Shown in pieces: positions 45,182-56,231 of a DNA stretch of 64,000 nucleotides; positions within the stretch are counted from its first letter, which is position 1; every line of letters begins with the position of its first letter. The translations under genes and the position numbers were made by a program. Below the pieces are notes generated by a model. The model did not search any database, was not told the origin of the DNA, and was given only the letters and a program-made list of their open reading frames with translations. The stretch lies in assembly GCA_030411725.1 (NCBI GenBank), contig MU839827.1, positions 2,170,001 to 2,234,000 on the forward strand, given 5' to 3'. The DNA comes from Echria macrotheca. Taxonomy: Eukaryota; Ascomycota; Sordariomycetes; Sordariales; Schizotheciaceae.

Positions 45182-45632
45182 TCAGAATTCTTGCTCCTCC
45201 TGGAAGAACATGGAAAAGCTAATAATAGTCCCGTAGATCAGCAGCCCCCCAATAATGGACATGATCATGGCCGGTATCTCGATGATGTGCGCATGGGCGA
45301 GGACGATCGGAAGGGCTTTTCCGGACAATTAGCACAACCACCAGATAGAAAAAAACGGGAAAAAAAAACTACTAACCAAACCCCATCACCACCAAAAACC
45401 CGGTGCAGAACCGACCGAGATCGAGCACGGCCGCGCCCGAGCTCTCGACGAAATCATCCGGGTTCGCGCAGTGGCTGCAGATCCAGTTGGGCACCGGCGC
45501 CAGTACGTACGTCGCCACCACCAGCAGCGGATAATAAGCCTTCCAGAGGGCGCACGAGAGGATCACCAGGAGGAAACCGACGGCGAGGACGAACGAGAGG
45601 GCTATGATTGTTTTTAGGCCTGCTTGCGGCAT
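45182..45632 (-). CDS. VPS55: Vacuolar protein sorting protein Vps55
   Basis: Two exons (45632-45377, 45315-45182) with a 61-nt intron encode 129 residues, the usual family length. Four membrane helices are evident: LKTIIALSFVLAVGFLLVIL, AYYPLLVVATYVLAPVPNWI, the segment running over the exon junction (LGRFCTGFLVVMGFALPIVL) and MIMSIIGGLLIYGTIISFSM. The C-terminal FFQEEQEF is the family end signature. Vps55, with Vps68, acts in endosome-to-vacuole transport, and its human relative is the leptin receptor overlapping protein. Without the second exon the last helix would be missing. Confidence 0.95.
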
Positions 45633-46258
45633 TTTGGCTGTTTTTATGTGACGACCGAAGAAAGGAGGGTTGGCCCTGGGGCAGGGACGGCGGTTTGAGG
45701 GGGGTCGATTCGTCGTCGATCGGATCGGAGGGGGAGGACGCCTGAAGCTATCCGGACTTTCGGTCGGGGTCAGTGGCAGCGTGTGTCCCTGGATTTATGA
45801 TTCGAGCGGCGCGTATTGAAATGGCCAGAGAAAGCGAATATGCCGGTCTCGGAGCGTGGACTATAGACGGCGTGGTGGTCGTTGACGATGATTGCGACTG
45901 GTGTTGCGAATGGTGGAGTTGGCCGACGAGCTCGAGTGACACCCCGGAAACCGACGTCGTCAGTCAGCCTTGGCGAGCCCAGCAGCTGGCCGACGACGCT
46001 AGCAGAAAGCGGTAAGGACCCAAAGTGGGACCCGGCTCCAGCCACAGGTACGTACCGCGCGGCAGCCTCGCCTCGCGCTTCTCCCCTGGGAGCTGCGACC
46101 GCCAAACCGTACGGAGCTCAAGTGACGAAGCTGGGAAGCTGCCTGCGCGTTTGATTTACAACCTTCCATCTTTCCATCCGCTCACCACCCCGCCATCCAC
46201 GCCATTCCCGAGCACCGAAACTGTCGATAACCGCCCGATATCAAAAGAAGACGTCGCC
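45633..46258. other. Divergent promoter VPS55 / PRE5
   Basis: 626 bp between divergent start codons. I looked for the yeast proteasome control element GGTGGCAAA and did not find it. Confidence 0.55.
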
Positions 46259-47201
46259 ATGTTTCGAAATAACTACGACAACGACTCGGTCACATTGTAA
46301 GCGAAGCAGCTCCCGCGACTGCCCAACGCCCATCGTCCGTGTTATATACCCGACATCGACTAACCACAATTGCTCTCCACAGCTCCCCGCAGGGCCGGAT
46401 ATTCCAGGTCGAATATGCCGCCGAGGCAGTGAAGCAGGGTTCGGTAGTGGTGGGCATCGCCAGCAAGACACACGCCGTGCTGGTAGCAATCAAGGTAATG
46501 CGACATACAACACCCCAGCTTCCCATTTACTAATCTCAGTTATTCCAACCCAGCGCAACGCCGAAGAACTCTCATCATACCAAAAGAAGCTCTTTCCGAT
46601 CGACGAGCACGTAGGCATCGCCATCGCCGGCCTGACGTCGGACGCGCGCGTGCTCTCCAACTTCATGAAGCAGCAGTGCCTCGGCCACCGCCTCACGTTC
46701 GGGCGCAACATGCCGGTGCGCAGCCTGGTGGACATGATCGGCTCCAAGGCGCAGATCAACACGCAGCACTACGGCAAGCGGCCCTACGGCGTCGGCCTGC
46801 TGGTCGCCGGCGTCGACGAGTCGGGCCCCCACCTGTTCGAGTTCCAGCCGAGCGGCATGACCGAGGAGATGGTGGCCTTCGCCATCGGCGCCCGCAGCCA
46901 GATGGCCCGGACGTATCTCGAAAAGAACCTGGCCGCGTTTGCCGCCTGCGGCCGCGAGGAGCTCGTCCGCCACGGGCTCAAGGCGCTCAAGGAGAGCTTG
47001 GTGCAGGACAAGGAGCTGACTGTGGAGAACACGAGCGTCGCGATTGTCGGCCTCGGTAAGGACAAGGACGGGAACCCGAAGCCCGAGCCGTTCAAGGTGT
47101 TCGACGGGCAGGATGTGAATGCCTGGATAGAGAGCGTGGCGGACGACAAGGAGGCGGCCGCGGCAGAGGGGGCTGAGGAGGGTATGGATGTCGACGGTTA
47201 G
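46259..47201 (+). CDS. PRE5: 20S proteasome alpha-6 subunit (Pre5; PSMA1 type)
   Basis: Three exons (46259-46296, 46383-46494, 46554-47201) encode 265 residues. The start MFRNNYDNDSVTFSPQGRIF and QVEYAAEAVKQGSVVVGI are the alpha-subunit N-terminal signature. RNAEELSSYQKKLFPIDEH and YGKRPYGVGLLVAGVDESGP match Pre5 specifically. The alpha ring gates the catalytic chamber, and the conserved N-terminus is part of the gate. The C-terminus (EAAAAEGAEEGMDVDG) is an acidic extension beyond the yeast protein. The 38-nt first exon is fixed by the family N-terminus. Confidence 0.95.
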
Positions 47202-47477
47202 GATAATGGACGCGCTGATGAATCCTCCGGGTCTTCCCTTGGCTCATCCGCGTTCTGGACTGCCTCAGAAGAGGAGGAGGAAGACAAAGACACCATACTC
47301 TAGACGGCATGTGGAACTAGGATGTAATAATAAAGCAGTGCCACAGAGTCGGGGGGGCTTTTCTACTAAAAAGCCAAACCAGACCATGGGGGTTGAATCA
47401 ATGATATTGTTTTCCTTCAAACCGGAGGCCTTGGTCTAGTCCTTAACCAGGAAACAGCTCTCCGCCAGAGTCTACTA

Positions 47478-48341
47478 CTACTCATTGCCCCACGACAGCT
47501 TCATAACCGACTCCGACACCTTGTACTCGGCGAGCGCCCGGACGGCATCCTCGGCCGTCTTGGCCTCGACCAAGATGCGCGCGTTGCCGCCATGGATGAA
47601 CCCCTCCTCGACGCTCTTGCGGATCCAGTCGAGGATGCCATCATAAAACCCGTTGATGTTGAGGATGCAGACGCCCTTGCTGTGGATGCCGAGCTGGTTC
47701 CACGTGGCCGTCTCGAAGAGCTCCTCGACGGTGCCGTAGCCGCCGCTCAGCGCGATGAAGCCGCTGCCCGGGCCGCCGGCCATGACCTCCTGCGCCATCA
47801 TCTGCTTGCGCGTGTGCATGTCGCGGACGACCGTCGTGCGGCCCCAGGTTTTCTCTTCCGGGATCGGGAGGTTAGTACTACCGGTGGTGGTGGAAGATGA
47901 TTCGTTCTTTTGGGTGGTGGTGGTGGTTGTTGTTGTATACCGGCTGGGGTCGCGCTCGTATCGTACCAGGGCTTCGGGGATTATCCCGTGGACCGAGTCG
48001 GGGCCGGCGAGGGAGACGAGCGTCTTGGCTACTTCGCCCATTATGCCTACTGTGCCTCCTCCGTAGACTTTTTTATGTGTTAGCTGGGGATAGGGGGAAA
48101 GCGGGCTTGGGGTCTCTTGAAAAAGGGAGGGGGGAGGGAAGGTACCGAGCCCAATGTTCTTGGCTGCCATGACCCGCGCGAGCTGGCGGGCTGCTTCGAG
48201 ATGTTCAGGCCGGAAGCCGGGCGAGGCGCCGCAGTAGACGCAGATCTTTGTTTTTCGAGTGCCATCTGGGTTGAGGTTGGAGGGGGTCCCGGTGCGCGAG
48301 GCCGGGATCGAGGGGAAGGGAGATACCCCGCCTGATTCCAT
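47478..48341 (-). CDS. LOG-family protein (cytokinin riboside 5'-monophosphate phosphoribohydrolase type)
   Basis: Two exons (48341-48146, 48067-47478) with a 78-nt intron encode 261 residues. The intron is a multiple of three without a stop, so the unspliced frame is also open. Splicing restores NIGLVYGGGTVGIMG, the family's nucleotide-binding start. The catalytic motif is SGGYGTVEELFE, with Ser in place of the usual Pro before GG. TKICVYCGASPG lies near the N-terminus. An insert of Thr/Ser/Asn (about residues 120-140) splits the central sheet region. LOG enzymes release active cytokinin bases from their nucleotides; older annotations say lysine decarboxylase, which the motif does not support. 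Substrate in this fungus is inferred. Confidence 0.9.
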   Translation of the reverse strand: MESGGVSPFPSIPASRTGTPSNLNPDGTRKTKICVYCGASPGFRPEHLEAARQLARVMAAKNIGLGTFPPPSLFQETPSPLSPYPQLTHKKVYGGGTVGIMGEVAKTLVSLAGPDSVHGIIPEALVRYERDPSRYTTTTTTTTQKNESSSTTTGSTNLPIPEEKTWGRTTVVRDMHTRKQMMAQEVMAGGPGSGFIALSGGYGTVEELFETATWNQLGIHSKGVCILNINGFYDGILDWIRKSVEEGFIHGGNARILVEAKTAEDAVRALAEYKVSESVMKLSWGNE

Positions 48342-49360
48342 CTTGTTTTACAGGATCTTCTCGGTTTAAAGAGTGGTGCTAGGAGTAGGCAGCTTCGAGG
48401 TTTTGTTCAGGTCACTTGGAGCTTTGCGAGATCGGAAGCTGTCTAGATTCTAGAAGAGAAGCTGTGGACCTGGGGTGGTGCTAGACTGTAGAAACGCGAG
48501 AGCGGAGAGAGTCCGTCACAAGTGGAATGGAGCGATACTAGTAGAAGGAGGGGGATCAAAGATATAGGTATAGCTCTTGTAAAAGACCGAAAGTGTCTCG
48601 GGCCAAGGAAATGATAGGAAAAAGAGTAGAAAAGAACGAGAGAATGTGCTGTATTCATGCAAGGTTCGACTTACAACTCACAAGCCCGGTGTGATTCATT
48701 CGGTCAAGTCGTCCAAACAAATCGTGCCCCGGGCTGCTTGAACCTATGACATAATTGGGGGGTTTCTTCCCGCCGAAGCTGCCCTGCCGATCCGCTTCCA
48801 CTCGGAGGTACACGGGCGGGAAGCTTGCCAGTTAACCCTCATCGGCGGGGTCACGCGCTCTGCAAAAGCCGTCATTGTCAAATCGGCGTCGTCAAGAACA
48901 CCCGTATTGTGGTGAGCAAGGCGCCTAAGGCAACGTGGCAGCCGTTGCGGTCCGGGACGACTGACTTCTTTGCGTTGTACCGTTCCGATGCGCGGCAAGG
49001 CAGCCCGGGCGCGTCCCGAGAGGTTCACGACATGAAATGGAGATATCCGTGCAGATGGATGGGAAAATGCAGGTGAAGGTTATCGATACCCCTCCATCTC
49101 CGCTGGGAGATGGGGGCCTGGCGAGCCCTGTCACTGGCTGCAGCAGGGCCTTCGGAAGCGTGGCGTGAAATGGGGCTCTAATTCGCCATCGACAGAAAAC
49201 CATGGTCCCGGATCCCGTGTTACCTTTTCTCTGCGCCAGTCCACCTTGATTCGTCGCCGCGATCCGACCACATCTGTTGACATCTCGGATCGACAATCCC
49301 CGATTTCGCGCATCGAGCTACCTCGGCGGCCATTGTCAACTGACCCGCACATCGACAAAG
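48342..49360. other. Divergent promoter LOG / CLPTM1-like
   Basis: About 1 kb. No gene seen; open frames on both strands in 48744-49296 overlap each other and show no domain. Confidence 0.55.
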
Positions 49361-51383
49361 ATGCCCGAAGGAGATGCGCCCGCGGGGGCTCCCGCGCGGC
49401 AGCAGGAGCAACAAGGCGTGCGTGTCTGAGATGTTGCCGTACTGTCCATCGCTAACAATGGCTTAGTCCTCGATGTTCTCCAAAATCTTCCAGGCATTGG
49501 CCATGTGGATGGCCATGCAGTTCGTCATGAAACAGTTTACCGGCGGCGGCCAGACCACAACCAAAGAAGTTCGCGATGCCGACGGCAACGTCGTCCAGGT
49601 CCGAGTGGGCTCCGGCAAGATTCCCCCATTTTCAGAGCGCCCCAGATTTCCCGACGACGGCGCCGTCTATAATCAGATTCCCCAGCTTGTTGCACCGATC
49701 TGGCCCGACAACAGCCAAGTCGACATCGTTATAACCGTTTCCCCGTCCTTCATGCCAACGCCACTGCGGGAGACCCCGAAAGACACAGTGGTTTTCGAGG
49801 AGCGGAAGTTTCGGATAGGAAACTATAGCGACACGCGCGCTGCCGATAGGGTTATCAAGGTCCCGACAGCGGTTCAGCGCAATGGCACACTATGGGGTCA
49901 CTTCTACGTCGGTCTCTCAGGCGCGCCCCTGGATCCATCCGAGAAGGGCTATAGCACTGAATCGGCATATCACTTCGTGTTCCCTCTGACCGAGTATATT
50001 CCCAAGAAGAAAGAAGCCAAGACCAGGAATCTGCTAGCGGGCAAGGACGAGGTGGAGGTCGAGGAGAAGCCAGAGGACACAACACAGACTGGGCCGATCA
50101 TTGCCAACTACTATCACCCCAACATCTCGCTTTCTTTCATCCCCAACTCTGGCGTCTTTTCGTTTCCCCAATCGCACCCGGCTGTTCGCCAGTATCTGCG
50201 TCTCGAGGCGACGGGTGCGCGGGACGGCAGCGGCCAAAACGCTTGGTACTACCCGATTCTTTTTGTGAATACCTTCTGGCAGCTCAAGACGCACAAGACG
50301 ATCCTCAACGAGACTGTCAAGACTCTCCCGATGCATATTGACCTCAACAACCTGGCGGACTGGAAGTTCAAGACTATGGCCTCGATCGACCTGAGTTCCA
50401 AGGAGGCGGCCCGCAAATCGGCTTTCGGAACGCCGATTCCTGGCGGCAGCGACGGCAGTGAGATCGAAATGATCAAGGAGATTTTCATCGACACGAACCC
50501 GATTCTTCTCGGCATCACATTCGTTGTCAGCATTGCGCACATGATTCTCGAGACGCTAGCGTTCGGATCTGATATTGCCCATTACCGCAAGAAGAAGGAC
50601 AATGTAGGCATCTCTGTCCGCTCCATTCTTGCCAACGTGTTCATGCAGACGGTCATCTTCTTGTACCTTATCGACCAGTCCCAGAACACCAGCTGGATGA
50701 TTCTTGGGTCGCAGGGCATAGGCATTCTCATTGAGCTATGGAAGGTTACGACAGTCGTCAACGTCCGGTTACGACCGGCACCGGGGTCTTTTATCCCGTA
50801 TCGGATATCCTTCGAGGACAAGCATAAGCTCAGCGACACGGAGCAAAAGACCAAGGAGTACGACGAGATTGCCTTCAAGTACATGTATATGGCCGGCGTG
50901 CCTTTGTTGTTGGCATATGCCGTTTATTCGCTTTTCTACGACACACACAAGTCGTGGTATTCGTTCGTCATCACGACGCTCGTCGGCTCTGTCTACGCAT
51001 ACGGCTTTTTGATGATGGTGCCGTCGCTCTACATCAACTACCGGCTTAAGAGCGTGGCCCATATGCCGGCCAAGGCCATGATGTACAAATTCCTGAACAC
51101 GTTCATCGACGATCTGTTCGCCTTCACCATCAAGATGCCGTTCCTGCACCGACTGGCGACGTTCCGCGACGATATCATTTTCTTCGTTTACATTTACCAG
51201 CGGTGGGCCTACAAGATCGACTATACTCGGGTGAATGAGTTCGGGCAGGGAGGTGATGATGAGCCGGAGGCGGAGGCCAAGGAAGAGAAAAAGGCGGAGG
51301 CAATAACTGCCCCTGCGCCGGTGCAGGATAAGGCAGGCAAGGCCACCGGGGTTGATACCGGGAAGGCTGCGAAGAGGAAATAA
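49361..51383 (+). CDS. CLPTM1-family multi-spanning membrane protein
   Basis: Two exons (49361-49417, 49467-51383) with a 49-nt intron encode 657 residues. The first exon gives MPEGDAPAGAPARQQEQQG, then SSMFSKIFQALAMW. The lumenal/extracellular part (about 80-380) has the family blocks IGNYSDTRAAD, GTLWGHFYVGLSGAPLDP and YYHPNISLSFIPNSGVFSFP. About five to six membrane helices fill the C-terminal half (for example LLGITFVVSIAHMILETLAF, MQTVIFLYLI and YKFLNTFIDDLFAF). CLPTM1 proteins are linked to ER lipid scrambling and receptor assembly in animals; in fungi the role is not established. The tail is a charged, Ala/Lys/Glu-rich cytoplasmic segment. Confidence 0.92.
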
Positions 51384-52672
51384 ATGCTATCCAGGTCGGA
51401 AGAATTGGTAGAGTAGACATTTAGACATTCATGCACATGGATTCTCGACCAAGCCATTGATACCAACGGCTTGGCGCTGCTTGGCGATGTATACGTCGGT
51501 CTGTTTCTCTCTGATCCAATCAGTTGGTTTCCATGTGGTCAAGACGATAACGCGGATCGTAGGGTCAGCAACTTGATGTCTTGGGAACCAACAGTCATGA
51601 CAGCGGATGAAGCCGAGGACGAGTCTAGAGAGATAGCGGATGCAGTTGGCCAAGCTGAAACAAGCACCGGAGGGCCCCAGCCGATGGCCAGTAGGGCTGA
51701 ACCGCTCAACGGTCACCGGCGCGCCGCCATTGGTGACGCCCGCCCGCTCCCCGACACGCCAGGATCGGGCCAACTGCAGAATCATGAAGCACTTTTGGGT
51801 ATATATCTATATTGGTCTTGCCGAGGGTTGTCGAAAGTGCGCCGTAACCAGGCCAATTGGGCTTCTTTTCTTTTCGGGCTTGGTATCGATGCGGTTGTAA
51901 TACCCGCTCTTCGGTTCTGGTCCGTCGAGTGTTTACTCCACATCCGTAAGAAAGTCCCGAGCTTTCCTGGCATGATGTGATCGAGAGGACGGATACTATT
52001 CTAGATTTCCCGTCCTGTCTGCCGCAACTTTCCCCTCCTTCCTTTTTCATCTTGCACAGGTACGATACGGACTGAACGCCGTTGGACCCAGCGGGAAGAA
52101 GGTCCCTTTCGTCAGCGGTTGGCCTGTGCAAGTTCACTATCGCTTATCTTAGCGCTCCGGAGGCAGCTAACTCCCCAGCGCGCGCATCCGGCCTAACCAC
52201 CCCTGTCGTTCCCGCCAACACGGCCGGATTCACATGGGTCCTGCGAAGCTCGCGAAGAGGGGACCTGTTTTGCGACGAAACCCTGTCCCGGTTTCTCTCC
52301 AGAGCGACACAAACCGCGGGGGAGTCCCGATATAACTCCCAGGCACGGCAGATTCTTTTTTTTCCGCAGGGGGGGAAGAGAAACAGAGTGACGACACCGC
52401 TTCGATCGGTATAGCGACAGAGGACCTGGGCATCACCGCCCCCAATCTAGGCGACACCACCACTACCACCACCACCGCCGACGGACGACAACGTACAGGA
52501 GGAGAGGGGGGGGGGAACACAGCAGCAGTTTGGTGTTTAGACTGTCAGACGAGGGAGCGAGAGACAAAACTCAGCGACTACGACATTTTGAAACGCAAAT
52601 CGCCGACTGGTTACTACGAAAAAATCGAGGGGTGACGGGACAACATAGGCAACAGCGGAGGAACACGAAGGG
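51384..52672. other. Intergenic, tandem genes
   Basis: About 1.3 kb between CLPTM1-like and the Cys-rich protein genes. The frames at 51471-51980 (+) and 51706-52137 (-) overlap and have no recognisable sequence. Nothing else seen. Confidence 0.55.
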
Positions 52673-53830
52673 ATGATGAGCGGCGGCGGGGGCGCCGACA
52701 CGGTCGGGTCTCTGCTGGCCAGCATCGCTATGAGCCTGACGGAGGCGCTACGCATTCTGATGTTTGCCGACAAGCGCCAATGGGGGCCCGACGAGTTCGA
52801 GCAGATCCGCGTGCTCGAGGCCGCGCTCGACGAGGCGAAAAAGGACTTTCAGGAGATGGCGCCCCTCGTCCACGGCCAGTTTTATTATCAAAACGACCGG
52901 ACCGGTATGGTGGTTTATTCGCTGGTGAAGTCCTGCTAACAGAAACCAGGGGCGTCCCTCGTGGAACTCCGAGCGCTCCAGGCCAAGTTCGCCGCGCACG
53001 CCCAGAACTTCAGAGACTGGGTGCGCACCGGCGGGCCCATCAACCCGATCTGGGCGCGCGAGACGTCGGAGCTCAAGCGCGACCTCCACCGCGCCCAGTG
53101 CCGCGCCGCCCGCCGCATCTTCTCGGCCGAGCAGGACCAGCCCCGCTGTCTCGGCGCTTTTCAGGTCTATCGGCAGCAGCGACGGGCCGAGGCCGAGCGG
53201 GCGCGACGGCAGCGCGCGCAGAGTGAACGGCCACCATGGCAGCAGCAACATGAGCAGGAGGTGGAGGCACAGCAGCAGCAGGATCAGGGGACAGCGGAAC
53301 CGGGGAATCCCTCCAGGAGGAAGACAAGTTTGGAAGATTTGGTGCCAGTGTGCAACTCGGTCGGGCGGTTTGAGAGGCTAGGCCGGCACGACGCGGCATA
53401 TGTGTGCGATTTCTGCGACGGTTTCCTCATATGGCATGACATCCTGCGCGTCCCGGCGGCGAGGACGCCATTACCACCGGGGTCAACATATCCAAACTGG
53501 CAGGCGACAGGCCTGACAAGCGGCGCCGAAGACGGCGTGCCAGTCGGAACAGAAAAACAGGTCGTCTTCCCGCCGCTGGCCATCGCAAACCACGTGCCGC
53601 CCGACGAGGGCGACTTCCGCGCGAGGATACTGTGCCCGTACTGCGACGAGTACACGTACCTTGACCAGGGCGGGCAGGACAGCGAGGAGGAGATGCGCTA
53701 CGCGCAGGACGAGCGCGGGTTTGCCGATGTCGACAAGTTCCGCGAGCATCTCGAGTGGAACCACACTGCGTTGCCGGTCCCGGCGATACCAGTCATATCG
53801 AGCTCGGTGTCGAACTGTAGGGTCATGTAA
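52673..53830 (+). CDS. Unrecognised Cys/His-rich fungal protein
   Basis: Two exons (52673-52904, 52950-53830), a 45-nt intron with a GCTAAC branch site, 370 residues. The N-terminal half is helical and charged (VLEAALDEAKKDFQEMAPLV; ASLVELRALQAKFAAHAQNF), followed by an Arg/Gln/Glu-rich linker with short Gln runs. The C-terminal half holds two zinc-type pairs: CDFC after GRHDAAYV, and CPYC about 86 residues later, then FREHLEWNH, a His pair like that of a C2H2 finger. A split zinc site is plausible. I do not recognise a named family; no signal peptide or membrane segment. Either of the first two Met residues could be used. Confidence 0.75.
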
Positions 53831-54102
53831 TGGCGTTCTGGGCGCTTTTTTTTTTCTCCATGGGAGGGAGGCGACATTGCCTTTGGGGCGTCAGGTTTCA
53901 GGAGTTTAATGTGGGAATGAGGGATGAAGAAGAAGAAATCCGAAGTGGATTCTTTTTACGAAACGATACGGCCTGATTGATGATGGTGATGGAGCAGAAC
54001 TGGCATCATACCAGGTGTACTGGGATTGGAAAAGATCCCACAAAGTCTTTTGGCACTTAAGTCTATAGCCAAACCGCATTACGTTTTAATAATACCAGCA
54101 TA

Positions 54103-54145
<43 letters not shown>

Positions 54146-54424
54146 GCCAGGCATGCCAAACATGGCGACAAGACAGAAGAAGAAAAAGTATTAATTCTCG
54201 AAGAAATGTACCCTAGAAAGTGTAGGGCCACCGCAGACGAACCATCCCTAATATTTGCCCCCCTTTTCCCAGAACTCCATGCTCCCAATGCACACACACA
54301 CACCACGATACACACACATATATATACGCTCATAACCAGACTGATCACCGCACCATGTACAGACCAGACAGCATCCCGCTTCCCAGTGAACCAACCCACT
54401 TTAGAAAAAAAGAAAGAAGGCCTC
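53831..54424. other. Intergenic, convergent 3' ends
   Basis: 3' regions of the Cys-rich protein gene (+) and SEC22 (-), with an AC microsatellite at 54104-54142. No gene seen. Confidence 0.6.
54104..54142. repeat. (AC)19 microsatellite
   Basis: Near-perfect AC dinucleotide repeat in the non-coding interval 3' of SEC22. Confidence 0.95.
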
Positions 54425-55139
54425 TCAGAAAAACCTCCACCACGTAAAGACCAAAATGATGAACCCCAGCGCAGCAAACGGGCCATACTGCTTGAGCATC
54501 AAGTCCCAATTGATCCTGACCGCGGCACGTTTGTATTTTTTACTATCATCCCGCAGCCGCGAGGAGAGCTCGCCCATGCGCTCGAGGCTATCGCCGCGGT
54601 AGAGCAAATCCTCAATATTCTTGGTCATGACCTTGGTCACGTCGCGGAGCTCATCATTAAGCTTGTCGAGGTTCTGCGACGCGCGCGCGTCGGAATACGT
54701 CGCTTTCGTGCGGGAGATGAACGTGTCGAACTCCATGAACGCGTACGGTCTCAACGTGGGCGACATTATTTGTGACGCAGAGTAGGTGGTGGAGAACTCG
54801 CCGGCGAGGTCGGCGAGGTACGTGAAGGCCAGCTTGCGCGGGTATGTCCGGTCGGTGACGGCCACGTAGATTATGTCGGCGGATATCAGGTAGTGCACGC
54901 TGTAGGCGCCCGACTCGATCGAGGCTTGCGGCTCGGAGTTGCGGTTGAGGCGCCGCAGGATGATTTTTACTTGGGATTTTACTTCGGCGAGGGCGGACTC
55001 GGTTTGGGTGTCGTCGACGGAGGCGCAGAGCATGAGGCCTGGGATGTTAGTTTGGATGTTGGACCGTGGGTAGGTGGGTGGATGGGTGGATGGGGAAAAG
55101 CATACCATCTAGCCTGGCGATTTGCGTGGAGCGGATCAT
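54425..55139 (-). CDS. SEC22: R-SNARE Sec22
   Basis: Two exons (55139-55106, 55038-54425) with a 67-nt intron encode 215 residues; yeast Sec22 has 214. The 34-nt first exon (MIRSTQIARLD) leads into GLMLCASVDDT. The longin domain spans about 1-120, the SNARE motif about 130-190 (LDKLNDELRDVTKVMTKNIE, then DLLYRGDSLERMGELSSRLR, with the central Arg of the ionic layer in LYRGDSL), and a C-terminal anchor ends the protein (PFAALGFIILVFTWWRFF). Sec22 mediates fusion between ER and Golgi in both directions. The exon junction restores the longin start. Confidence 0.95.
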
Positions 55140-56231
55140 GTCTGTTTTTGCTGCTGGGATGGTGTGCGTGTGTCTCGAGGTATCTATCTGGTGGTGGTTA
55201 TGTTTTCTTGGAGGAGGTGGGTTCTGCAGCGAGAAAGAAATAGATGTGGTCGTGTGTGCACACGCGGATTGCGCGGTACGTGGCTTTTCTGATGCAGAGA
55301 ATATACCGAGGTTCGTCACAAGGTCTTTCGCCAGCTGGGGAGGCTAATCGCTGCCTGTTCGGTGCGGGCGTTCGTTTGTACAAAATATCGGCTGACGGAC
55401 TTGATGCAACCTGGCTTTGTTGGTTTGCTGTTGGAGCTTGCAGAGTAGTCTCCAAATCGCAGTGGGGGAAAAGGTTAAAATGTGGCGCTATGTTCTGGAC
55501 ACGGGCAGGGGGTCACAGCCGGAACACAGCTGCAAGGCTGGCCAATTCGGTGGTTCCTGGCGCCAGGGGTACAGCTTCCAGGGAGTCAGCCTTGTGCAGA
55601 CAACTTTTGGCGCGGTAACTAAGGATTTATTTGGCAGAACTGGAAATGTGTTTTGGTAAATTATTCCATGTAAATTTCATACCAAGATGAACACGATATT
55701 TTCAACTGACAAATGCACCCTTTCTTCTCCTTAGCACGAGCTAACTTTTCATCTTTTCAAGCATCCAATCAAAGCTTACAGAGATAACAATTACACCGCT
55801 GTTGAAAGGCAACTAATAACCCTCTCTGTACATCGACTTGATTGGCTAGAAACATAGAACCAACACGGTAATTCTCCAACGTCCACAAATAAGGGGGTAA
55901 CTCAACAACAGCCCCCGCATCCCACTGTCAACCCCATGCCACCTTTCATCGCGAGATTCACATGACTTCGCCGACTTATTCACCCGCACACAGGTGCTGA
56001 TTTGCTCCCAGATCACTTCTCGGCATGGCAAACACCCCGTCTGGTTAATATCTCGGCGCTGCGCCTTTGCAATCTCTGAGACAACCCCTCGCGGCTTTCA
56101 CTCTTCCCAAGGCCAACTTTTTTCCCCCTTAGAACTGCAACACCACACGCGGTTCTATTCCCACAAAGCTGCCGTTTCGTCTCATCTCATCCCGCTAAAG
56201 CTCGAGCCAAGCAAATACGGAGGAGGCAAAG
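55140..56231. other. Divergent promoter SEC22 / DEUBAD-like gene
   Basis: About 1.1 kb between divergent genes. Short open frames only; no RNA gene or repeat that I can support. Confidence 0.55.

Noticed and set aside
48650..48680. tRNA-like B-box (GGTTCGACTTAC)
   Set aside because: The match to the B-box consensus fails at the last positions and no A-box or cloverleaf could be drawn around it.
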